Of a DNA stretch of 64,000 nucleotides, positions 1-9,189 are shown piece after piece (the first letter of the stretch is position 1; each line of letters opens with the position of its first letter). This DNA comes from Desulfonema magnum (GTDB lineage: Bacteria; Desulfobacterota; Desulfobacteria; Desulfobacterales; 4be13). The position numbers were made by a program, and so were the translations under genes. Location: assembly GCF_017377395.1 (NCBI RefSeq), contig NZ_CP061800.1, positions 930,001-994,000 on the forward strand, in the 5' to 3' direction. The notes below the pieces were generated by a model. It did no database searches, was not told the origin of the DNA, and was given only the letters and a program-made list of their open reading frames with translations.

Positions 1-1222
1 CAACCTTTTCCTCAGCATACTTCAGCCGGACAGGAATCGCTGCGGATTTCTCAATGGCCGGATGCCGGACATGGGCATGACTGTCATGCAACTGAACCGT
101 AAGTGCTTTAAGAACCCGATAATACGCCTTCAAATCCGGGGCTGCTTCTGCTTTCGGAATCCATTTATACAAAAGGGCATCCCAGTCTCTGACATCGAAA
201 AGCGGAAAAAAATGTCTGAGGATCACCCATGTCTTCAACAGCCCCATGAGCCGCTCTTCCCTGGAAAGCCTGTCAGAGATGGGTTCGGGTTCTGGAAACT
301 GCATCGGAGGCGGAAACAAAGGGGAAGTGTATTTGCTTTTTTCTGCCAAGACCTGCTCTGCAACGGCTGGCAATTCATGAGAGGGGATCGGCGCAGGTCG
401 AACAAGATCAGGCTGGAACCTTGACAACAGGGCATTCAGGTGAACTTCGATATCTTCGTTATAAGTGATGGCTTCTGATCTGGGAATGGAAAACGAGCCG
501 GTTTGTTCCCATATCACACGGATCCGGGGCAAGGACTGCAACGCGCTTAACTGTTGCCAAAAATGGGAAACAGAGCTGTTATTAACGACGAAAACCAATG
601 GGATGCGGCTGAAATGCTCTGGTTCCGAAAACGGATTCACTCTGATTCCGTGGGAGACTTCCCATGTCTGGCGATAGATATAAGGTTCCCCGTCCTCATT
701 CCAGCCGTGATGGACGCGCCTGATTTCGGGAATGCCGCGGCAGGGCGAATCAGCAAAAAAACGGAGAAAGGTATGCGGAAGATTTTTGTCGTATGGAGAA
801 CGCCAGCGCAGATCAACGATCAGACGTTTTGCATTCCTAAGGGTTTCTGACACCTGACTCAGCTGGTTCAGGAATGACTTTGAGCGGATGCTGTCCGGCC
901 CGATACCGAGGATTGAAGTGATTTTGTCTGAGATGCTGAACTCGGAAGATTCGGGTTTGCAATCCTCGGCCGAGAGATCAGGAGAAGGCTTCTGACGTGC
1001 AAAAGTCAGGGGATCATCAAGCCATCTGAAAAGGCCGTCATTTAAAGCGGAAACAGCCTGTGCCGAATCCGCGGTGTTCTCAATTTTGGGAATCATTTTA
1101 AGCAAAACCCGGTTCCAGTCCGCCCCGATATTTCTGCACACGATTGCGGGATGGAACAGATAAACTTTCCCCCATATATCCGCAAGCATATGAAGCCGTC
1201 TGAGACGAAGTTGTTTTTTCAT
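1..1222 (-). CDS. S41-like protease, N-terminal part (runs off the window)
   Basis: An open minus-strand frame of about 407 codons starts at the ATG at 1222 and is still open at base 1. Two copies of a helical module of the type found at the N-terminus of S41 (tail-specific/tricorn-like) peptidases are visible. One is at residues 1-75 (WGKVYLFHP, DWNRVLLKMIPKI). The other is near residues 320-395 (LRHFFPLFD, DWDALLYKWIPKAEAA, then LHDSHAHVRHP). The PDZ and Ser-Lys catalytic parts would lie beyond the edge, so protease activity is inferred. It follows the lanthipeptide synthetase gene on the same strand after 59 bp, and the gap holds a 31-bp palindrome. It could act in leader removal or be unrelated. 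Confidence 0.72.
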   Translation of the reverse strand, partial: MKKQLRLRRLHMLADIWGKVYLFHPAIVCRNIGADWNRVLLKMIPKIENTADSAQAVSALNDGLFRWLDDPLTFARQKPSPDLSAEDCKPESSEFSISDKITSILGIGPDSIRSKSFLNQLSQVSETLRNAKRLIVDLRWRSPYDKNLPHTFLRFFADSPCRGIPEIRRVHHGWNEDGEPYIYRQTWEVSHGIRVNPFSEPEHFSRIPLVFVVNNSSVSHFWQQLSALQSLPRIRVIWEQTGSFSIPRSEAITYNEDIEVHLNALLSRFQPDLVRPAPIPSHELPAVAEQVLAEKSKYTSPLFPPPMQFPEPEPISDRLSREERLMGLLKTWVILRHFFPLFDVRDWDALLYKWIPKAEAAPDLKAYYRVLKALTVQLHDSHAHVRHPAIEKSAAIPVRLKYAEEKV

Positions 1223-1241
1223 AGCGTAAATATCCCGAACA

Positions 1242-1272
1242 GACCTGCGAGGTTTTCAAAACCTCGCAGGTC
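1242..1272. repeat. 31-bp palindrome (family B)
   Basis: This is a perfect inverted repeat, GACCTGCGAGGTTTT then its complement. It lies between the LanM and S41-like genes. Near-identical 31-bp copies occur at 53612-53642 and 60217-60247, and a degenerate one at about 51024-51052. Arm changes are matched in the partner arm (CTGCGAG here, CTCCGAG elsewhere), which suggests the stem is maintained. Confidence 0.9.
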
Positions 1273-1281
1273 TTTCCAAAA

Positions 1282-4053
1282 TTATTCCCACAAAAGCACG
1301 CACGGAAACTGATCCGGATACGCCAGCCGCAGCAATACATAGCCGATGCCCGCGCTCCCCCTGAAAAACCCGGGATTATCCACGGGCGCGGGGAAGTCCT
1401 CAAACAAATTGAAATTTCCCTCTTTTTTTTTACGAGCCAGAATCCGCGCAGCGTTTTCATGTGCGGCTCTGAGCAGTTCTTTCCGCTTGAGGCGTTTGGC
1501 AGCCTCCAGCAGAAATTCAATCCGGCCGAAATTGCCACAACAGACAAAATCCGGGCCGTCCCACGGGTCATCACAGGTGGTCTGAATTGCGATTTCAATA
1601 TGATTTCGGATTTCGGGCGTGTCGAGTTTCTTCAGCCCGCCCGCACGGGCCAGACCGATGCCCGGTGCACCGTGGCAAAAACTGTTCCAAAAATCAGGGG
1701 CCTCCGCATGAGAACCGAATGCCCGCCAGTTGCCATTATCGGGTGAGAAAAAGGTGTTCTCGAACGCAATCGCCTCTTTGGCAGCCTGCCTGAATACCTC
1801 CTGGTTTGTCACCGCGTACAGACGGAGCAGTGCGTAAGCAATCCCTGCGGTGCCGTGGGCCATTCCCGAAATCCTCTTTCCCCGGATGGTCTTCCATGAC
1901 CGGAGCCCGGATTCATCCGCACTCCGCTTTGCCAGCAAGTGCCTGCCACATTGAACAGCCCGTTCCAGGATTTCGGTCTCCGGAGCCGCGTCATATAAGG
2001 CCAGCAATCCGAGTATCGCACCGGCAGAACCGTCCAGAAGATCAAATTTTTCATCTGCCTCAGTCAGACCATCTGTCATAAGAGCGCAAATATTACGAGC
2101 AGTTTTCAGAAGCGATGGTTTTTCCAAAAACCTGCTGATCCGGGTCAGCGCATAAATGAGGGAGCTGATCCCGCTACCTGCGCCAAGCATTGCATTGCGA
2201 GGAATGGCATCATTCTCCGCACGCGTGCAAAGCGGTTCCAGGGCTTTGCTCGCCAGTTTTCCATAGCCTGCCCCCGGATGCACCTGTTCCATTGCCGAGA
2301 GAAACAGGGCGATACCACTAATTCCCTGGTACAAAAAATAATCCGGGGCTTGGAATCGCCAGAGCGGTCGTCCGTCAGAGGCGATGATATCTTCCGGAAT
2401 GGCCCATGACACAGCCCCGGTTCCGGAGAAAATCGCCATTTCCCGGATATGATCTGCGATTTCCCGGGCAGTTTCCATGAGTTTTTCAGCGGTCAGGGGT
2501 TCGGCATTTTCCTTTTTCAAAGCCTTTGGTCTTTGAATGGAAATCTCATCAGTAAATGCGCTGCGAAAATAAAAGGAACTGCGGATAAAAGCAATTTCTC
2601 TTGCCAGTTCTCTTTCATTTAAGCCTCTGACACGGGAGTTCATTCGGTCATAAGCGGTTTTGGCAAAATAATCTTCAAGGCATCCGGATGAGGAGAAATA
2701 TAACCCCTTATTGGCTGCGTCTGTCCGGAAATATGGGATATCCATATCTTCCATCATTTCTATTTCCGCGTAACATCGGGGAAGGATACAGGGCAGTGCG
2801 TCAGAAGCAACCGGAAGCCGGGTCAGACAGGATTCGAGAAATTTTCTGCGATCTTGTTCATGTCTGAGAAATTTGGGATCAAGCGATCTTTTCAGTATGC
2901 GTTCGTAAAGCGATGTGTCACGAAAGATCATCCGGATGTTCTGACGTATAAATCCTTTCAGGGGGCTCCTGTTTCCAATGAATACTGTCCTGTGCTCCGC
3001 CAAGTAACGGTACATTTTGCTGAATCCCCGGATGAACCGTTCTGTTTCATGTTCCGAGGGAATGGGAAGTTTTCCCATGGCGCTTACATCACACGGATTT
3101 CCTTTCGCGTCCGTTTCCCATGTTGGGAGAAAATGCGTGCCCAGGGCTGTCCCGGAAAATCGTCTCTGAACAGGGGACAGAATATCGCTTTCATATCGTA
3201 CACGGGGTTGTAAAAGGGTTTCCAAGTCAATCAGCACCGGATATTTTCCGCAGACCATGACATTTTCATGCTGAAAATCCGATCCCCCGAGAACGTAAAT
3301 CAGGCAAAGGAGCATTCCTGCACGATAATAGTATCCCAGAGACTCATCCCCGGGTTCAAAAAGTTGATATCCGGCATATTCCATCCACCCGTAATTTTTT
3401 CGGGAAATAATGCCGAGGGTTTTGAATTCGGGGAAATCAGTGTTCCGGCTGAACCAGCGGAGCAGATCGAACCACGCGGAATCAATATCAGGATTCCTGG
3501 GTTTGTAAAGGAGTTTCAGACCGGAATCAAACACGACAAGTATGACTGAGCGGCCCTGGTGATGGGGATCAGACAATCCTCCTCTGGCCTCAGTGATCTG
3601 GCTGATTGTCCGGTCGGGCGCATAAGTTTTCTGTAATGTCTGCCAGTCAGCACGGAGCCGTTCGAGAAATTCTCTGCATGATTCGATCCAGAAGTTGATA
3701 AGGGTTTTCAGCAGCTTTTCAAAAACGGCGAATTCACAAAAAAGGGAGGAGCATCCATTCTCAAGTATCTCGCTGATAAATGCCTGATGCAAGTTCTCAT
3801 CGGGTTCGGATTCCCGGGATTGAATGAGAAAAGATGGCTGACGGACAGCCTGAAATGCGGAAAATTTCAGGTTTAACAATGGCCGAGCCGTTTCAGCGAG
3901 CCTTCGAAGCAGCCATTGTTCAAGACCCGCATGAGCGGATCGGGTTAGCAAAAGGTAGTTTTCACCTGTCTTTTCCAGTAATCTTTGCCTGGCAGCCCGG
4001 GTAATTGGCCGGAAAAGTTCGGAATAGATAATATCGTGCTGATTTTCTTTCAT
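1282..4053 (-). CDS. lanM: Class II lanthipeptide synthetase (LanM), CCG zinc-site type
   Basis: About 923 residues. The N-terminal half is a DUF4135 dehydratase domain with a kinase-like core: YKPR near residue 183, GGSDFQHENV near 256 and VLIDLETLL near 273. The C-terminal half is a LanC-like cyclase with GMAHGTAG, then FCHGAPG (Cys near 793), VCCGNFGR (Cys-Cys near 838) and FFRGSAG. The CCG in place of the usual CHG predicts a three-cysteine zinc site, as in ProcM-type enzymes. The frame opens at a TTG at 4110 inside a repeat, but the ATG at 4053 is the more likely start. Known LanM enzymes dehydrate Ser/Thr in precursor peptides and close thioether rings. No precursor gene is visible nearby; an S41-like gene follows. 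Confidence 0.93.
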   Translation of the reverse strand: MKENQHDIIYSELFRPITRAARQRLLEKTGENYLLLTRSAHAGLEQWLLRRLAETARPLLNLKFSAFQAVRQPSFLIQSRESEPDENLHQAFISEILENGCSSLFCEFAVFEKLLKTLINFWIESCREFLERLRADWQTLQKTYAPDRTISQITEARGGLSDPHHQGRSVILVVFDSGLKLLYKPRNPDIDSAWFDLLRWFSRNTDFPEFKTLGIISRKNYGWMEYAGYQLFEPGDESLGYYYRAGMLLCLIYVLGGSDFQHENVMVCGKYPVLIDLETLLQPRVRYESDILSPVQRRFSGTALGTHFLPTWETDAKGNPCDVSAMGKLPIPSEHETERFIRGFSKMYRYLAEHRTVFIGNRSPLKGFIRQNIRMIFRDTSLYERILKRSLDPKFLRHEQDRRKFLESCLTRLPVASDALPCILPRCYAEIEMMEDMDIPYFRTDAANKGLYFSSSGCLEDYFAKTAYDRMNSRVRGLNERELAREIAFIRSSFYFRSAFTDEISIQRPKALKKENAEPLTAEKLMETAREIADHIREMAIFSGTGAVSWAIPEDIIASDGRPLWRFQAPDYFLYQGISGIALFLSAMEQVHPGAGYGKLASKALEPLCTRAENDAIPRNAMLGAGSGISSLIYALTRISRFLEKPSLLKTARNICALMTDGLTEADEKFDLLDGSAGAILGLLALYDAAPETEILERAVQCGRHLLAKRSADESGLRSWKTIRGKRISGMAHGTAGIAYALLRLYAVTNQEVFRQAAKEAIAFENTFFSPDNGNWRAFGSHAEAPDFWNSFCHGAPGIGLARAGGLKKLDTPEIRNHIEIAIQTTCDDPWDGPDFVCCGNFGRIEFLLEAAKRLKRKELLRAAHENAARILARKKKEGNFNLFEDFPAPVDNPGFFRGSAGIGYVLLRLAYPDQFPCVLLWE

Positions 4054-4089
4054 TTCAGATTTCGATATCTCTCGGAGAGGGATTGAACA

Positions 4090-4122
4090 TCCCGCCGCAG
4101 GGGGTTGCAACCCCGTTCGGGA
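4090..4122. repeat. Degenerate GGGGTTGCAACCCC palindrome (family C)
   Basis: A short inverted repeat directly upstream of the likely LanM start. It is a degenerate relative of the paired GACGGGGTTTGCAACCCCGT elements at 53907-53996 and 59781-59870. A TTG inside it creates a spurious N-terminal extension of the LanM frame. Confidence 0.6.
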
Positions 4123-4154
4123 TATTTTTGTGCGAAATTTACAGATTCCAAATA

Positions 4155-5312
4155 TCAGGGAGTTAACGCCTGATCAAAATCTTCAATCAGGTCCTCGGTT
4201 GCTTCCAGCCCCACGGATAAACGGATAAGTCTGTCAGATATCCCCAATGCCTGCCGGTCTTCCTGAGACATGCCGGAATGCGATGTTGTCGCAGGTCGGG
4301 TGATGAGGGTTTCCACACCGCCCAGACTTGGTGCGCTGATGGACAGCGTTGTATTTTGAATAAAACGGTCAGCCACTTCGACATCTCCTTTTAATTCAAA
4401 ACTGAGCATCCCGCTGAAGCCGTCAAATAACTCCCTGGCACGCTCATGGTCAGGATGGCTTTCAAGTCCGAGATAGTTTATTTTTTCAACCGCGGGATGA
4501 TGTTCCAAAAATTTTGAAATGGCCAGCGCACTTTCATTCTGATACCTTACCCTCACGGCCAGAGTTTTCATCCCCCGGTGAAGCAGAAAGCACGCATGCG
4601 GATCAAGGGATGCTCCGAGATGATTCAGCTTGTGTGTGATCTGTTGTATCAGTTCCCCGCGGCCGATCACAGCGCCGGCCACAATATCTGAATGCCCGTT
4701 AAGGTATTTTGTGCAGCTATGAAGCGAAAGATCAAAACCCTGTTCCGGCGCTCGGAAATTGACGGGACTGGGAAAGGTGTTATCTGTCATGGAAATGAGG
4801 TGATGAGCCGTGGCAAATTCAACAACAGCGATGAGGTCTGCTACCTGTAAGAGAGGATTGGTCATACTTTCAACGTAGATCACTTTGGTTTCGGCCCGCA
4901 ATTTGGGTTCCCAGGACTCCGGGTCACTTCCGTCAATAAAATCATAAAAAATGCCCAATTTTGTCAGATCCTTGGTAATGAAATCATGCGTGCCCCCATA
5001 CAGGCAGTTCTGTACCAGAAGATGATCCCCCGGGGAAAGAAGTGACAGAAGCGTTGTGGATATTGCCCCCATGCCGCTGGCCGTGACAAGGGCTGCCTCG
5101 GCATTTTCCAACGCGGCCAGTTTTTTGTGAAGGGCAATATGATTCGGGGTGTTGTTCAGACGAATATATTTGAGATCATGGTAGCTGCTCTGTCCCCCGT
5201 ATTCAAACGTGGAGGACTGAAATACCGGCAGACTGACAGATCCCCGGATACGCTCTTCAGGTTCCCCGGCATGAATGAGTTTGGTTTCGATGTTCTGATA
5301 TGTTTTCGGCAT
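4155..5312 (-). CDS. Cys/Met metabolism PLP-dependent enzyme (cystathionine gamma-synthase/lyase family)
   Basis: A full-length 385-residue fold-type I PLP enzyme. The Schiff-base lysine lies in SLHSCTKYLNGHSD. Also present are ASGMGAIS, which binds the PLP phosphate, YGGTHDF, and the C-terminal SLGGVETLITRPATTSH with GLEATEDLIEDF. The family covers cystathionine gamma-synthase, cystathionine gamma- and beta-lyases, methionine gamma-lyase and O-acylhomoserine sulfhydrylase; sequence alone does not decide among them. A good Shine-Dalgarno (AAGGAG) precedes the ATG. The rhomboid gene ends 13 bp upstream and LanM starts about 100 bp downstream, so one transcript is likely. A link to lanthipeptide making is not shown. 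Confidence 0.93.
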   Translation of the reverse strand: MPKTYQNIETKLIHAGEPEERIRGSVSLPVFQSSTFEYGGQSSYHDLKYIRLNNTPNHIALHKKLAALENAEAALVTASGMGAISTTLLSLLSPGDHLLVQNCLYGGTHDFITKDLTKLGIFYDFIDGSDPESWEPKLRAETKVIYVESMTNPLLQVADLIAVVEFATAHHLISMTDNTFPSPVNFRAPEQGFDLSLHSCTKYLNGHSDIVAGAVIGRGELIQQITHKLNHLGASLDPHACFLLHRGMKTLAVRVRYQNESALAISKFLEHHPAVEKINYLGLESHPDHERARELFDGFSGMLSFELKGDVEVADRFIQNTTLSISAPSLGGVETLITRPATTSHSGMSQEDRQALGISDRLIRLSVGLEATEDLIEDFDQALTP

Positions 5313-5325
5313 GAATCGGTTCTCC

Positions 5326-5961
5326 TTATTTGTCAGTGTCTTTCCATCTGTTCGGACTTTCTAAAAAATCAACGGGTTGTTTTTTTTCAACGGCTTTGTT
5401 TTTTTTCAATGGCTTTGCAAGTGCGAATCCGAAGGCCGCTCCCATCGATCCGCCCACAATATGAGCCATCTGTGAAATATTGTCGCCACGGAACGCGTTA
5501 AAAACTTCGGTTCCGATGAAGATACCCGCGACGAGTATGAATGTCAGCGGAACGGTACCTTGCTTTATATCCGCAATGGAACCCAGGATAATCAGCATAA
5601 ATACAATACCGCTCGCGCCAAAGAGTCCGGTGGAAAATACAAGTACATTTATAATCCCTGTAAAAAATGCTGTAAAGAGCATCATCACAAGAATGGTGAG
5701 GCTGCCGTATTTTTCTTCAAGCAGGGGGCCAAGAAGCAGAATATAGGTGAGATTGCTGAACAAATGGCGCCAGCTTCCGTGACCAAGCACATGCGACACC
5801 AGCCGAAAATAATCCGGCGGATTTAAAAACGACATGCTCGGCCTTACGACAAAATACCGGAGTGTGAACTCATGAATCAGAACAGAATTAACAAGATGAA
5901 TCATCACAACGATAATGGAGAAGGTGAGAATAACAGGGGAATTATACTGAATTCTGTTCAT
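5326..5961 (-). CDS. Rhomboid family intramembrane serine protease
   Basis: A 211-residue protein with about six hydrophobic segments. The catalytic serine is in GASGIVF and the partner histidine in the last helix, AHIVGGSMGAAFG. HLFSN, the conserved motif after the first loop, is also present. Rhomboids cut membrane-spanning substrates within the bilayer. The C-terminus is a short charged cytoplasmic tail (KPLKKNKAVEKK). AAGGATG lies before the ATG. It is the first gene of the probable four-gene minus-strand run. The 330 bp upstream holds no gene. Confidence 0.92.
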   Translation of the reverse strand: MNRIQYNSPVILTFSIIVVMIHLVNSVLIHEFTLRYFVVRPSMSFLNPPDYFRLVSHVLGHGSWRHLFSNLTYILLLGPLLEEKYGSLTILVMMLFTAFFTGIINVLVFSTGLFGASGIVFMLIILGSIADIKQGTVPLTFILVAGIFIGTEVFNAFRGDNISQMAHIVGGSMGAAFGFALAKPLKKNKAVEKKQPVDFLESPNRWKDTDK

Positions 5962-6193
5962 ATTGACATCCTTTTATCTTTTTTTCCTATGTGTTATGAC
6001 ATCATAATTATGGTTATCACTCTAAAAAAATTTTGAAAAGTTAATCTTGGCACACCGGAAACATACTGAATGACTAAGCTGAATCCATAAATCCGAACCC
6101 GGCCTGATAACGGAAATATAAATTTACCAACGATTAGCATAATTCATTAACAATTAGCATAATTCATAAGATTTTACCACATAAAAAAACATT

Positions 6194-6298
6194 TAGGTAC
6201 CTGTGCAAAAGTTTTTAATATTTTCCAATCCGAGAATAAGCAGACAGCAGGCAATGAGATTTATAAAAAAATATAAAAAACTTTTGGTGAGGTACTTA
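6194..6298. repeat. MITE-like inverted-repeat element (family E, copy 1)
   Basis: About 105 bp bounded by TAGGTACCTGTGCAAAAG on the left and CTTTTGGTGAGGTACTTA on the right, an imperfect inverted repeat of about 28 bp including TTTTTAATAT/ATATAAAAA. A second copy is at 38267-38404. The right end abuts the broken start of a dockerin gene remnant. The rest of the gap 5962-6193 holds only a short direct repeat (TTAGCATAATTCAT twice, about 6136-6169) and no gene. Confidence 0.8.
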
Positions 6299-6761
6299 TG
6301 ATGCAACAGACAATCTTTCCGTACTCTTATAAGAGTGTTCGCTCCCGGATACAACAGCGAACTGAATCAGATCGAGCGGACCGGCGACATCGGGACAGGG
6401 GAAAATGCGGAAATCTCCTCTGAACTGAAAGTGAAATCCGGAGCTGCGGCAGGGGAGACCATACCGCTCACCGGAACCCTCTCTTATGATACGGACGGCG
6501 ACGGCATGAACAATGTGACCCGGGCAACCGATGACCTCGGAGATGCTGCCGCGGATACGGTGGCTGAACTTGTTGTGGACAGATGTATGGACGGTGATAC
6601 CAATACGGACGGGTTTGCCGACATGCAGGATGTTGTTACGGATATTAAAGCTGCTGACAGGAAGAGACACCGGTGATATGTGTTCTGACGCTGATACCAA
6701 CGAAGACGGGAAGATCGGAACTGAGGAAGTGATCAGAATTCTGAAGGAAATTTCCAAATAA
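6299..6761 (+). pseudogene. Dockerin-domain protein remnant, frameshifted
   Basis: One frame (from 6335) reads APGYNSELNQIERTGDI, then DTDGDGMNNV and the first calcium-binding loop DGDTNTDGFADMQDVV. The second loop, DADTNEDGKIGTEEVIRIL, is in another frame (read to 6761). The two loops form a type I dockerin, which docks onto cohesins. A frameshift near 6660 separates them. No signal peptide or long N-terminal part is present, and the left end coincides with the family E element. It is therefore the C-terminal stub of a secreted protein. The cadherin/dockerin protein at 43-45.5 kb is a longer relative. Confidence 0.78.
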
Positions 6762-6765
6762 AATA

Positions 6766-6805
6766 AAAAAAGGGGCTTAAATGTGATTTAAGCCCCTTTT
6801 TTTAT
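6766..6805. terminator. Bidirectional rho-independent terminator
   Basis: The stem AAAAAAAGGGGCTTAAAT pairs with ATTTAAGCCCCTTTTTTT around a short loop. Runs of A and T on both sides make it work on either strand. It sits between the end of the dockerin remnant (plus) and the end of the FtsK-like gene (minus). Confidence 0.92.
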
Positions 6806-6807
6806 TT

Positions 6808-7479
6808 TCATTCAGAAATCTCATTTTTATCATAAATATCATTTTCCAAGGCATCTCCGGCATTTTCTTTAGCCGCTTGTAAGCGTTTTTTTGCTCTTCT
6901 CCGCTGTTCTTTTCGGATGATGAACAGCGTTGCTGCACGTTTCATACCTCGGGTGAACATCTGGCCGCAACAATTAAAAACAGATATCAGCGGCATCATG
7001 GAAAGCCCTGTAACAAGAAGAAAAGCGAACATCCACATAAAAATTAACATGATCACGCCGATGGTGACATTGGAAACGCTGATGAGATATGCTTTCAATA
7101 ACATACCAACCACCCCGCCTGCTGTGACAGTATGTCCGAAAATAAGACAATAATCTTGTCGGAAAGCCAAGAGAGTTCCCGTAGCGATGATCAGGAGTAT
7201 TGCGCCGGCCACACCTCTGAAAACAGCCGTTCTATGATCATTTCCCATAAAACGGATACACGAGAAAACAAGCAATGCAGGGATACAGAATGCACTAAAG
7301 CCGAACAGTTCTGTCAGACTGCCTGATATATACGCTCCGGGCAAACCAAAAAAATTATGAATATCATCCTGTGACCTTGCATGATGACCCGAAGGATCAG
7401 AAGGCGTGTATGACAAAAGACTGATCAGCGTAAAAACAGCAAGAAAAAACAAAAAAATTCCAGCAAAATCTTTACGCAT
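6808..7479 (-). CDS. FtsK/SpoIIIE N-terminal 4TM domain, stand-alone
   Basis: A 223-residue protein with four hydrophobic segments and the typical N-terminal sequence LISLLSYTPSDPS followed by a glycine-rich GLPGAYISGSLTELFG. These match the FtsK membrane-anchor domain. The region after the last helix is a short basic, possibly coiled stretch (KEQRRRAKKRLQAAKEN) ending in EISE. The RecA-like motor and the gamma DNA-reading domain are absent, and a strong terminator follows the stop, so the gene ends cleanly here. A full FtsK may be encoded elsewhere; alternatively this is a split or decayed copy. Confidence 0.85.
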   Translation of the reverse strand: MRKDFAGIFLFFLAVFTLISLLSYTPSDPSGHHARSQDDIHNFFGLPGAYISGSLTELFGFSAFCIPALLVFSCIRFMGNDHRTAVFRGVAGAILLIIATGTLLAFRQDYCLIFGHTVTAGGVVGMLLKAYLISVSNVTIGVIMLIFMWMFAFLLVTGLSMMPLISVFNCCGQMFTRGMKRAATLFIIRKEQRRRAKKRLQAAKENAGDALENDIYDKNEISE

Positions 7480-7480
7480 A

Positions 7481-7521
7481 TTTCAAGTTTCGAGTTTCAA
7501 GTTTCAAGTTTCAAGTTTCAA
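7481..7521. repeat. Tandem TTTCAAG heptamers
   Basis: Four to five tandem copies of TTTCAAG (one TTTCGAG) fill the gap between the RNase J and FtsK-like genes. The same kind of sequence occurs inside glgB at about 24148-24180. Confidence 0.85.
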
Positions 7522-7524
7522 GCC

Positions 7525-9189
7525 TCACACTTCCAGAATAAAAGGCAGAATGACCGGACGACGTTTTATAGTAAAATTAAAATATCTTCTCAGATCCGCC
7601 TGCATTCTTGCCCGTATTTTTTCTATTCTGTCCGGAACATCAGGCTCCACATCTTCCACGATCTCCAGAACAACACAGATAGCGTCTTCCAGGAGATGCC
7701 CGGTCTGAGTTTCAAAAACAAAACCTTTTGAAATAATTTCAGGGCCATAGACCACAATCCCTGTTTCCTCGTCAAAAGCCAGAGTGACAGCCACAAAGCC
7801 ATCTTCAGACAAGGCCCGTCTTTCTTTGAGGATATCCCGGCCCACATCACCGATCCCTTTGCCGTCAATCAGCACACGGCCGGTTTCGATGCTGTCCTGA
7901 ATTCTCCCGCCTGCTTCGTCAAATTCAATGATCTGCCCGTCTTCGGCACGAAGAATTCTGGATTTTGGAATGCCGATCTGTTCGGCCAGCCGTGCATGAA
8001 GAATCAGATGCCGAAACTCTCCGTGAATGGGAATGAAATACCTGGGCTTTGTCAGATGGATCATCATCTTTAATTCTTCCTGAAACGCGTGACCTGACAC
8101 ATGAATCTCGGATATTTTTTCATAAATCACATCCGCGCCCCTTCGGTAAAGATTATTGATGATCTTTGCAATGGCCTTTTCATGACCTGGAATAAATTTT
8201 GAGGAAAGAATCACCGTATCCCCTTCCCGTATTTTGACCTGCTTATGGATACCGCTGGCCATACGGGCAAGGGCGGACATGGGTTCCCCCTGGCTGCCGG
8301 TGGTGATGATCACAACCATGTCATCCGGGAAATCACTGACTTGGTCAATCCCGATTTCCATATCTTCGGGAATATGGAGATATCCAAGTTGTTTTGCAAT
8401 ACTGACTGTTACTTCGATACTCCTGCCGTTAATAATGACCTTACTGCCTTTATCCTTTGCAACATCAATAATCTGCTGTATTCGGCCGATGTTGGAAGCA
8501 AAAAGCGCCACAATCACACGGCCTGTGGTTTTTGAAATAATACGTCTCAGGGTTTCGCCGATTTCTCTGTCAGAAATGGTATAGCCCTCCTTTTCCACAT
8601 TTGTGGAATCCGACAGCAGGGCCAAAACGCCTTTTTCTCCGCACTGGGCAAATTTGTTGACGTCGGTCATCATGCCATCAATGTTCGTGTGGGTGATTTT
8701 AAAATCACCTGTGTGAACAATAAGACCCAGGGGCGTTCTGATGGCAATGCCGACACCATCCACAACGCTGTGGCTGACATGAATAAACTCAAGCTCAAAT
8801 TCGCCTATATTAAGCTTATGTCCCGGAGAAATTTCATTTAATGAAGCAGATGAAAGAAGGTCATGCTCTTCAAGCTTATGACGTACAACTCCCAACGTAA
8901 AAGGGGTTCCGAACACCGGTGCGTCAACCTCCCGAAGCAGATAGGGCAGTGCGCCGATATGGTCTTCGTGAGCATGGGTTAATATGATTCCCGCGACATC
9001 GGACTTTCTCTCTTTTATGTAATCCATTTTCGGAATTACAAAGTCAACGCCCAGCATATAGTCTTCAGGGAACATCAGGCCCGAGTCAATTACAATAAGA
9101 GAGCCGTCATATTCAACGACCATCATATTGAGGCCGATCTCTCCCAGGCCGCCAAGAGGAATGATTTTTAATTTTTTGTCATGTGTCAT
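7525..9189 (-). CDS. rnj: Ribonuclease J
   Basis: A 554-residue metallo-beta-lactamase/beta-CASP nuclease. It begins KIIPLGGLGEIGLNMMV, has the zinc motif LTHAHEDHIGALPYLL near residues 71-86, HTGDFKITH, LSDSTNVEKEGYT, the beta-CASP part with VIITTGSQGEPMSAL, VHVSGHA-type SEIHVSGHA, and PIHGEFRHL. RNase J has 5'-exonuclease and endonuclease activity and works in mRNA decay and rRNA maturation. The start lies in tandem CATGACA units; only one ATG there is in frame. Confidence 0.97.
   Translation of the reverse strand: MTHDKKLKIIPLGGLGEIGLNMMVVEYDGSLIVIDSGLMFPEDYMLGVDFVIPKMDYIKERKSDVAGIILTHAHEDHIGALPYLLREVDAPVFGTPFTLGVVRHKLEEHDLLSSASLNEISPGHKLNIGEFELEFIHVSHSVVDGVGIAIRTPLGLIVHTGDFKITHTNIDGMMTDVNKFAQCGEKGVLALLSDSTNVEKEGYTISDREIGETLRRIISKTTGRVIVALFASNIGRIQQIIDVAKDKGSKVIINGRSIEVTVSIAKQLGYLHIPEDMEIGIDQVSDFPDDMVVIITTGSQGEPMSALARMASGIHKQVKIREGDTVILSSKFIPGHEKAIAKIINNLYRRGADVIYEKISEIHVSGHAFQEELKMMIHLTKPRYFIPIHGEFRHLILHARLAEQIGIPKSRILRAEDGQIIEFDEAGGRIQDSIETGRVLIDGKGIGDVGRDILKERRALSEDGFVAVTLAFDEETGIVVYGPEIISKGFVFETQTGHLLEDAICVVLEIVEDVEPDVPDRIEKIRARMQADLRRYFNFTIKRRPVILPFILEV

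Noticed and set aside
62..850. Plus-strand open frames at the left edge
   Set aside because: They overlap the open minus-strand S41-like frame, which has conserved motifs across its whole length.
4054..4154. Lanthipeptide precursor gene beside LanM
   Set aside because: The 100-bp gap has no ORF with a leader and a Ser/Thr/Cys core; the other nearby gaps also lack one.
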